A DNA stretch of 42,359 nt. Origin: Gammaproteobacteria bacterium RIFCSPLOWO2_12_47_11 (lineage in GTDB: Bacteria; Pseudomonadota; Gammaproteobacteria; Eutrophobiales; Eutrophobiaceae). The position numbers and the translations under genes are program-made. Shown piece by piece: positions 36,917-42,359 of the stretch. Numbering within the stretch: the first letter of the stretch is position 1; each line of letters opens with the position of its first letter. The notes under the pieces are model-generated. The model made no database searches, was not told where the DNA came from, and saw nothing but the letters and a program-made list of their open reading frames with translations. The stretch lies in assembly GCA_001801885.1 (NCBI GenBank), contig MGYU01000058.1, forward strand, positions 1 to 42,359. The letters run 5' to 3'.

Positions 36917-36993
36917 ATTTTGTTACCCCACGGGGAAATTACAGGAAGATTATCTGCAAGGATCAGTGAAATAATCAACCATTGTCCGGAAAA

Positions 36994-37380
36994 ATGTTTG
37001 GCATTGCGGAATATACCAGGACCATTCATATTGCATTTGCAGTATTAACCATTATTTCATTCACCCTGCGCGGCATGTGGATGTTGATGGATTCTCCATT
37101 GCTGCTGTCGAAACCCGCACGTATTGTGCCGCATATCATTGATACCCTGTTGTTGTTTAGCGGGATAGTGCTGGTAATCAATTACACCAGCTACCACCAT
37201 GGATATGGCTGGCTGCTGGCCAAACTGGCTGCAATCATCCTTTATATCGGGACCGGTGCTATAGCATTGAAATATGGCAAAACCCGGATGATCAGGATTA
37301 TTGCTCTAATCATTTCATATTGTTTGCTGGTGATTATCGTCAGTTTGGCACTAACGCGTTCGATAACACTGGGCTATTAA
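36994..37380 (+). CDS. SirB-family membrane protein
   Basis: A protein of about 128 residues with four membrane spans. The opening ('EYTRTIHIAFAVLTIISFTLRG') and 'PHIIDTLLLFSGIVLVI' match the SirB/SirB2 family, whose biochemical role is unclear. His residues in helices 1 and 2 could bind heme; this is inference. ATG 36994 is preferred to TTG 36982. It is followed by the dnr gene on the same strand. Confidence 0.8.
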   Translation: MFGIAEYTRTIHIAFAVLTIISFTLRGMWMLMDSPLLLSKPARIVPHIIDTLLLFSGIVLVINYTSYHHGYGWLLAKLAAIILYIGTGAIALKYGKTRMIRIIALIISYCLLVIIVSLALTRSITLGY

Positions 37381-37550
37381 ATCATCCAGTCACGTACTTC
37401 AACCGGTATTTATCCCAACCGAACTATTGGCGGTCCTCATACGCGATTATGGGGCACCTTGCCAGACAGGTTTCTGTGTGCAGCATTAACAGATGACTCT
37501 CTCCATGGGGATATTTAATGAAAAACTGGACAGTTTTGGGTTATATTGCC

Positions 37551-37564
37551 TTGACCTTAATCAA
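37551..37564 (+). promoter_or_regulatory. FNR/DNR-type box at the 5' end of dnr
   Basis: TTGACCTTAATCAA, nine of ten match. It ends six bases before the ATG at 37571. In this position it would more likely block than activate dnr transcription, suggesting autorepression. Confidence 0.5.
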
Positions 37565-37570
37565 GTCATC

Positions 37571-38281
37571 ATGACTGCCATTAGAAATATGCTGCAGAAT
37601 AACGGGCAAATTGCCATAGAGTTCACCACAATTCCGATTTTTTCCGCCCTGAATAAGGCACAATTCCACACCGTATTGTCTACAGCAACCAAAATAGACC
37701 TTGTAGCCGGAGGTGTTCTTTTCCGGCAGGGACAACATGCCAATCATTTTTATTTTGTCCATGATGGCCAGATGCGATTGTCACGGCTTGCAGAAGATGG
37801 CAGTGAAAAGGTGATGGATATTGTTCACACCGGCCAGATGTTTGCTGAAGCCGTGATGTTCATGCCGAACCGGTGTTACCCGGTTAATGCAGCGGCCATC
37901 CAACCGAGTCATTTAGTTGCCTTTGATATGGAAACATTCAGAAATATATTAAAAGAATCCGTGGACACCTGTTTCCGGTTAATGTCCACCATGAGTCAGC
38001 GGTTGCATGTACAATTGAACGAGATCGACAGTCTGAGTCTGCATAATGCAACATACCGGCTGGCCCATTATCTGTTAAAATCGGTTCCGGAAAATTCAGC
38101 CGGGCAGACCGAATTCACCCTGGGTTATCCGAAAAACATACTGGCATCACGCCTGTCCATCCAACCGGAAACATTCTCGCGCATCATGGCACGCCTTAAG
38201 CGTGAAAACATAGTGGTTGTACAGGGTAACCAGATCGTTTTTCACGATATCCCCGCACTGCGGAAGTTGCTAAGCGAATAA
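37571..38281 (+). CDS. dnr: Crp/Fnr-family regulator, DNR type
   Basis: A protein of about 236 residues. The N-terminal cyclic-nucleotide-fold sensor carries 'GVLFRQGQHANHFYFVHDGQMRLSRL' features and 'FAEAVMFM'. A dimer helix with 'LNEIDSLSLHNATYRLAHYLL' follows, then a helix-turn-helix ('ASRLSIQPETFSRIMARL'). No N-terminal Cys cluster is present, so it is not FNR itself. The sequence resembles DNR, the heme-based NO sensor that activates nir and nor promoters. Its Glu/Ser/Arg recognition residues fit TTGAT half sites, which occur several times in the window. The frame is open to 37493 but a box lies inside that extension, so ATG 37571 (or 37589) is favoured. Confidence 0.87.
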   Translation: MTAIRNMLQNNGQIAIEFTTIPIFSALNKAQFHTVLSTATKIDLVAGGVLFRQGQHANHFYFVHDGQMRLSRLAEDGSEKVMDIVHTGQMFAEAVMFMPNRCYPVNAAAIQPSHLVAFDMETFRNILKESVDTCFRLMSTMSQRLHVQLNEIDSLSLHNATYRLAHYLLKSVPENSAGQTEFTLGYPKNILASRLSIQPETFSRIMARLKRENIVVVQGNQIVFHDIPALRKLLSE

Positions 38282-38419
38282 AAGCCCAGTTTTCAACGCC
38301 GAATCATCAAACGTAGCAATATTAAGACAGGTTCTGCTAGCTCAGTTTACCCGTATTTGCCACGACAGTTCCTGCCGCAGAGTAATAATCAATAGATAAC
38401 AATGCAGGGGCCGTTCAAG

Positions 38420-38584
38420 ATGTTTATACAAAAGATCCAGGAACTGCATGAAGACGTGATGAATCATTTCATGAACGTGCCGGCCATCGCGGTTAATCTA
38501 ATCGTTTATCATCCCGATATCTCCAGTGGCCAGAATAATACCTTCAATATCAATGCATTTGTAACCATACTGATGTCCCGATAA
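38420..38584 (+). CDS. Small hypothetical ORF
   Basis: A possible 54-residue protein (ATG 38420; alternative ATG 38402 gives 60 residues) of mixed composition, with no motif I recognise. It is the only open frame of note in the first half of the 545-base gap after dnr. No clear ribosome-binding site. It may be a remnant. Confidence 0.25.
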   Translation: MFIQKIQELHEDVMNHFMNVPAIAVNLIVYHPDISSGQNNTFNINAFVTILMSR

Positions 38585-38595
38585 AACCGGTTTAT

Positions 38596-38609
38596 TTGAT
38601 CAATATCAA
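38596..38609 (+). promoter_or_regulatory. FNR/DNR box before the radical SAM / UbiU-like genes
   Basis: TTGATCAATATCAA, a perfect TTGAT-N4-ATCAA site. A TAGCTT hexamer at 38632-38637 is centred about 32 bases from the box centre. Transcription would run into the PhyH-like remnant and then 38827. Confidence 0.65.
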
Positions 38610-38697
38610 ATACTCTTCACTTCGTTCAATGTAGCTTTATCCTGTCGATACCATCGGTGAATCGCGACAGATATGAAATCGGAGGAGTGTGCTTAAA

Positions 38698-38778
38698 ATG
38701 ATTCTAAGCGTAGCGCAGAAGAGAGAATTCCATGATAAGGGATTTATTGTGATTTCGGGTTTTCTAATGAAACCGTGA
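38698..38778 (+). pseudogene. PhyH-like N-terminal fragment
   Basis: A 26-residue ORF with a strong ribosome-binding site (GGAGGAG) whose residues read like the first strand-helix of phytanoyl-CoA dioxygenase family proteins ('QKREFHDKGFIVISGFL'). It ends at once, and no catalytic HxD or Arg follows in any frame. Most likely the stub of a deleted PhyH gene that still has its promoter and translation start. A functional leader peptide cannot be excluded. Confidence 0.4.
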
Positions 38779-38826
38779 TGAAAAAGCCTCCATCTGAATG
38801 TTTATATTATGTTTTGCCCTTAAAGT

Positions 38827-40773
38827 ATGACAAACGCCGTGCAAACCAGATTGCCACTCACGCCAACAAAGCAGAAATACCGCGTAATACTGATTAATCC
38901 GCGGTTCCCGGAGAGCTTCTGGAGTTTCCGCTGGGCGCTGGAGAAGGTGTTACCGGGCAAGCGCGCCCTCAATCCGCCCCTCGGCCTTGCCACGCTGGCG
39001 GCGTTATGTCCGCCCGGGTGGCAAGTGCAGATCATTGACGAGAATATCGATCCTGTTCCTGTTGCTCCGCAGGTAGACCTTGTTGGGGTATGTGGTATGG
39101 CCGTTCAGTACAAACGCCAGTGTGAGTTACTCGATTACTACCGTAAGCGTGGTTACCACGTTGTAGCAGGTGGAAGCTATGCATCATTATGCCCGGAGCG
39201 TTATGCGGGATTGGCGGATACAGTGATAACCGGTGAGGCTGAATACATCTGGCCTTTGTTCTGCCGCGATTTTGAGCAGGGCAAGGCAGGCAAGACTTAC
39301 CGGGAAACAGGAATGGTTGATCTGGCGGACTCGCCGCCGCCACGTTTTGATCTCTTGAAGCTGGATCGCTACGCATCGGTGAGCATGCAGTTTTCACGGG
39401 GCTGCCCATACCGTTGCGATTTTTGTGACATTATCGTCATGTTTGGCCGCAAGCCCCGCACCAAAAGCCTGGAGCAAATCGGCAAAGAGCTGGATCAGCT
39501 CCGTTCACTTGGCGTGCATAATGTCTTCTTTGTGGACGATAATTTCATTGGCAACAAACGGAAAGCGAAGGAACTGTTACGGTTCCTGGCGAACTATCAG
39601 CAACAACACGGGTATGAAATACAGTTCGGCACCCAGGCCTCGCTGAATCTGGCCGATGATACAGAGCTGTTGCAGTTGTTCCGGGAGGCCAGATTCAGCT
39701 GGGTATTTATCGGCATTGAGTCGCCTGATGAAGCAAGCCTGAGGGAGATCCACAAACCCCAAAATACCCGCCAGGATATCCTTTCCGCCGTGCGTAGAAT
39801 CTATGGTTACGGAATCGATGTGTTCGCAGGCTTCATTGTCGGTTTTGATAACGATACTTTGAATACTTTTGACCGGCAGTATCGTTTTATCATGGCCTCG
39901 GGCATCCAGGTAGCCATGATCGGATTGTTAACCGCCTTGCCCCGTACCCCGCTGTACGAACGCCTGAAACAGGAAGGGCGCCTTATTGCAGGCGCGGAAC
40001 ATGCCAACAATACGGGACCGGCAACAAACTACCTGCCTATGCGTATGAAATATACTACGCTGGTGGAGTCCTACAAGGAGCTTTACCGGCGCCTGGGAAG
40101 CGACTGTAACATCGCCCGCCGCATTCGTCTCAAGACCCGTTATCTCAAAAAACCTGTCTATCAAGGTGAATACCCGTTCGTGCAACGTCTGGTAATCATT
40201 ACAAAGCTGCTAACCCGGGGCATCATTCCCGGAGGTCCTGTACGCCTGTGGCACTTCCTGCGCACACTGATCGTTTGCCGGCCACGCAACTGGCCGCAGG
40301 TGGTTTCGGACTGGATCAGCGGACTGGCCATGCGCGATTACATCAAGCGTTACTTCAGTATTGACCCTGAACGTGAGTGGCGCACGGCACAGGCAACCAT
40401 TGCACTGATACGCCGCACCTGTAATGGCTATCTGGGCAGGGGTAATCTTGAGATTTCGATAAAAGATACGGGGGCAGCCACCCTTCTCGCGGTCACACTG
40501 CGAGGAACTGTCGACCAACGGTTCTTTACACACAGTGTCCGCAGAATTGAAAGGCTATTGCGTGAAACGGCAGTTACATTGTCACTCCGCATTGAGGAAT
40601 GTTCCGGAAAACAGTTGCAGCATCTTGATCGTGTTCTGCAGTTACTGTCATGTTACGGGGAGCGGATCTCACTCCGGTTAAACAACAAGATCCGGCCACT
40701 GCTGAAAACAGATTTAACCGTATTTCATATCATGGCGGATGATGGTTTCGCCACCCCGACTACTACAAAGTGA
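38827..40773 (+). CDS. B12-binding domain radical SAM protein (DUF4070 type)
   Basis: A 648-residue protein. Cobalamin-binding-like domain about residues 18-150 ('NPPLGLATLAAL', 'VVAGGSYASL'). The radical SAM domain follows with 'SRGCPYRCDFCDIIVMFGR' (C-x3-C-x2-C) near residue 197, and a DUF4070-like C-terminal part. A further region of about 150 residues has no motif I recognise. Family members act on lipids such as hopanoids or on other small molecules, often as methyltransferases; the substrate here is unknown. The following gene starts within its stop codon. An FNR/DNR box lies 218 bases upstream. Confidence 0.85.
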   Translation: MTNAVQTRLPLTPTKQKYRVILINPRFPESFWSFRWALEKVLPGKRALNPPLGLATLAALCPPGWQVQIIDENIDPVPVAPQVDLVGVCGMAVQYKRQCELLDYYRKRGYHVVAGGSYASLCPERYAGLADTVITGEAEYIWPLFCRDFEQGKAGKTYRETGMVDLADSPPPRFDLLKLDRYASVSMQFSRGCPYRCDFCDIIVMFGRKPRTKSLEQIGKELDQLRSLGVHNVFFVDDNFIGNKRKAKELLRFLANYQQQHGYEIQFGTQASLNLADDTELLQLFREARFSWVFIGIESPDEASLREIHKPQNTRQDILSAVRRIYGYGIDVFAGFIVGFDNDTLNTFDRQYRFIMASGIQVAMIGLLTALPRTPLYERLKQEGRLIAGAEHANNTGPATNYLPMRMKYTTLVESYKELYRRLGSDCNIARRIRLKTRYLKKPVYQGEYPFVQRLVIITKLLTRGIIPGGPVRLWHFLRTLIVCRPRNWPQVVSDWISGLAMRDYIKRYFSIDPEREWRTAQATIALIRRTCNGYLGRGNLEISIKDTGAATLLAVTLRGTVDQRFFTHSVRRIERLLRETAVTLSLRIEECSGKQLQHLDRVLQLLSCYGERISLRLNNKIRPLLKTDLTVFHIMADDGFATPTTTK

Positions 40774-41756
40774 AAAGTAATACGCAAACCGGAATACTTG
40801 CCATACCGGCAGTTACATCAACACTGGCGGATTATGTTCATACTTTCGGTCAGTATGTAAAAAAACGTTATCATGAACGCATTCATAAAATTGCGATCGA
40901 TGCAGCATTCACCTGTCCCAACCGTGACGGCACAAAGGGCCGCGGTGGTTGCAGTTTTTGCAATAATGCCTCGTTCAGTCCGAACGGATTGCGGCCGGCA
41001 CCAATAGCCATGCAGCTTGAGTCCGGCCGGCGGGTGATACGTAAACGCACCGGCGCCCGCCGTTATCTCGCGTATTTCCAGGCCTATTCCAACACCTATG
41101 CCGATATCGATAAACTGCGCTCTATTTATGATGAGGCATTGGAACAACCGGATGTTGCCGGTTTGTCGGTCGGCACGCGTCCTGACTGTGTTCCGGATAA
41201 AGTACTGGGACTGCTCGCAGACTATCAGTGCAGAGGTTATGAAGTGTGGCTGGAGCTTGGACTACAATCCAGTTTCGATACGACGCTTGCACGAGTCAAT
41301 CGCGGGCATGATTTTGCTGATTATTGCAGGGCGGTTCGTGCGGCACACCGTTACGGTTTGAAGGTATGTACGCACCTGATGGCCGGTTTGCCGGGCGAAG
41401 ACAAGTCGCATGTCATCACCACGTTACATTGCGTGCTCGACCGTGGCGTTGAAGGGCTTAAAATTCATCCGCTGCATGTCGTCAAAGGCACCCGTCTGGC
41501 AAACGAATGGCGCCGGGGAGATTACACGCCGCTGTTACTGGATGAATACGTTGATACGGTTTGCGATGTGATTGAGATGACATCTTCACATGTGGTTTTT
41601 CACCGCTTGACCGGAACCGCTCCAATTCATCTGTTGCTGGCCCCTTTGTGGTGTGCAAAAAAGTGGCTGGTGTTGAATGCCATCAGGGATGAACTCAAAC
41701 GACGTGGCGCCTGCCAGGGATCGCGCCTGTTTACTGATGCTGCTTGTACTGCATGA
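40770..41756 (+). CDS. TIGR01212-family radical SAM protein (YhcC-like)
   Basis: A 328-residue radical SAM protein of the YhcC family. 'KIAIDAAFTCPNRDGTKGRGGCSFCNN' carries the unusual spaced Cys motif near residue 50, and 'YLAYFQAYSNTYA' and 'WLELGLQSS' are family signatures. The function is not firmly established; related proteins belong to the ELP3-like radical SAM group. GTG start at 40770 overlaps the preceding stop (GTGA), and the next gene overlaps its stop (ATGA), so the three genes are coupled. Confidence 0.9.
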   Translation: MKSNTQTGILAIPAVTSTLADYVHTFGQYVKKRYHERIHKIAIDAAFTCPNRDGTKGRGGCSFCNNASFSPNGLRPAPIAMQLESGRRVIRKRTGARRYLAYFQAYSNTYADIDKLRSIYDEALEQPDVAGLSVGTRPDCVPDKVLGLLADYQCRGYEVWLELGLQSSFDTTLARVNRGHDFADYCRAVRAAHRYGLKVCTHLMAGLPGEDKSHVITTLHCVLDRGVEGLKIHPLHVVKGTRLANEWRRGDYTPLLLDEYVDTVCDVIEMTSSHVVFHRLTGTAPIHLLLAPLWCAKKWLVLNAIRDELKRRGACQGSRLFTDAACTA

Positions 41757-42359
41757 ATAACAAACTCGAACTCGTTTGTCCTGCAGGCAATCTTCCGGCA
41801 TTGCGCGCCGCAGTGGATAACGGCGCCGATGCGGTCTACATCGGATTCCGGGATGGAAGCAATGCGCGTAATTTTCCCGGTTTGAATTTTAGTGTTGAAG
41901 AAGCCCGCCAGGGCATCAATTATGCCAGTGCTCAAGGCGTTCGCGTTTTCCTTGCATTGAATATATATCCGCAGCCGCCGCAGTGGAAAACAGCGGTGCG
42001 GGCGATCGATGCCGCCGTCGATCTGGGGATAGATGCGTTGATCCTGGCTGACCCCGGTTTGATGCGTTATTGTGTACGAACATATCCTGAACTGCGGCTC
42101 CATCTGTCGGTACAAGCTTCGGCAACCAACCGCCAGGCCATCGATTTTTATCATGAACAGTTTGAAATCAAACGTGTCGTATTGCCACGGGTATTATCTC
42201 TGGCGCAAGTACAACAGCTGGTAAAAAAAGTCCCTGTTGATGTGGAAGTGTTTGGGTTCGGAAGTCTCTGTGTCATGGTGGAAGGCCGTTGCGCATTGTC
42301 ATCATACGTCACCGGTGACTCGCCCAATACTGCCGGAGTGTGTTCTCCCGCACGTGCCG
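41753..42359 (+). CDS. ubiU: U32 peptidase-family protein, UbiU-like (partial)
   Basis: The first about 202 residues of a U32-family protein, cut by the window end. 'LVCPAGNLPALRAAVDNGADAVYIGF', 'LHLSVQASATN' and 'EVFGFGSLCVMVEGRCALSSY' closely follow UbiU. The Cys in 'LCVMVEGRC' and 'GVCSPAR' are the expected [4Fe-4S] ligands. With UbiV it hydroxylates the ubiquinone ring without oxygen, which suits an anaerobic respirer. ubiV and ubiT, if present, should follow just outside the window. Confidence 0.85.
   Translation, partial: MNNKLELVCPAGNLPALRAAVDNGADAVYIGFRDGSNARNFPGLNFSVEEARQGINYASAQGVRVFLALNIYPQPPQWKTAVRAIDAAVDLGIDALILADPGLMRYCVRTYPELRLHLSVQASATNRQAIDFYHEQFEIKRVVLPRVLSLAQVQQLVKKVPVDVEVFGFGSLCVMVEGRCALSSYVTGDSPNTAGVCSPARA

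Overview
The window comes from a denitrifying gammaproteobacterium of moderate GC content. The assignment rests on the gene repertoire: a nirS-type nitrite reductase cluster in Pseudomonas-like order, LemA/DUF2207, oxygen-independent HemN, DNR, a UbiU-like protein and mtnB/D/C. The genus cannot be named from sequence alone. No rRNA, tRNA, CRISPR array or insertion sequence was recognised. Several genes are visibly broken (PQQ sugar dehydrogenase, an LpxH-like phosphoesterase, a cytochrome c, an NnrS-like fragment, a PhyH-like fragment).

Left part (1-17.3 kb) is housekeeping and accessory. It holds a repeat-rich end, a lemA/DUF2207 pair, a Sel1-repeat protein, an RRM protein, a cold-shock protein and a thioredoxin-like protein. 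A methionine-salvage operon follows, in which mtnB and mtnD are read as one fused ORF, with mtnC after it. Then come an AstE/AspA-like zinc hydrolase, a hypothetical protein, a zinc alcohol dehydrogenase, a membrane Ser/Thr kinase, a nitroreductase, a frameshifted PQQ sugar dehydrogenase, a CBS protein, a phasin-like protein and dodecin behind an FNR/DNR-type box, a truncated LpxH-like gene and a radical SAM protein.

Central part (17.4-27.2 kb) is the anaerobic heme and denitrification core: hemN, then nirS-nirC-nirF-nirD-nirL-nirG-nirH-nirJ-nirN in one tightly overlapping operon that makes cytochrome cd1 and its heme d1. hemN and nirS each have a TTGAT-N4-ATCA(A/T) box at the spacing of an FNR-type activated promoter. 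nirE is not in the window, nor are canonical norCB, nosZ or nar genes.

The 27.2-36.9 kb part is the most unusual. A lone heme-copper oxidase-superfamily subunit I (27561-28928) keeps its heme ligands but lacks the CuB His-His pair and the cross-linked Tyr. It sits beside a CtaA-like heme A synthase, and this pair is flanked by two homologous cytochrome c genes, one of them broken. A second, divergent operon encodes a CuA subunit II, a subunit I with Gln in place of the active-site Tyr, SCO, a cytochrome b/2[4Fe-4S]/MvhD fusion, a hypothetical protein and bacteriohemerythrin. It lies behind a duplicated FNR/DNR-type box. I infer that one or both oxidase-like enzymes may be non-canonical nitric oxide reductases that follow NirS.

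Right end (37-42.4 kb) holds a SirB-like membrane protein, a DNR-type regulator with a box at its own start, a small uncertain ORF, and a further box preceding a PhyH-like remnant. Three overlapping genes complete the window: a B12-binding radical SAM protein, a YhcC-type radical SAM protein and a UbiU-like U32 protein cut by the window end.
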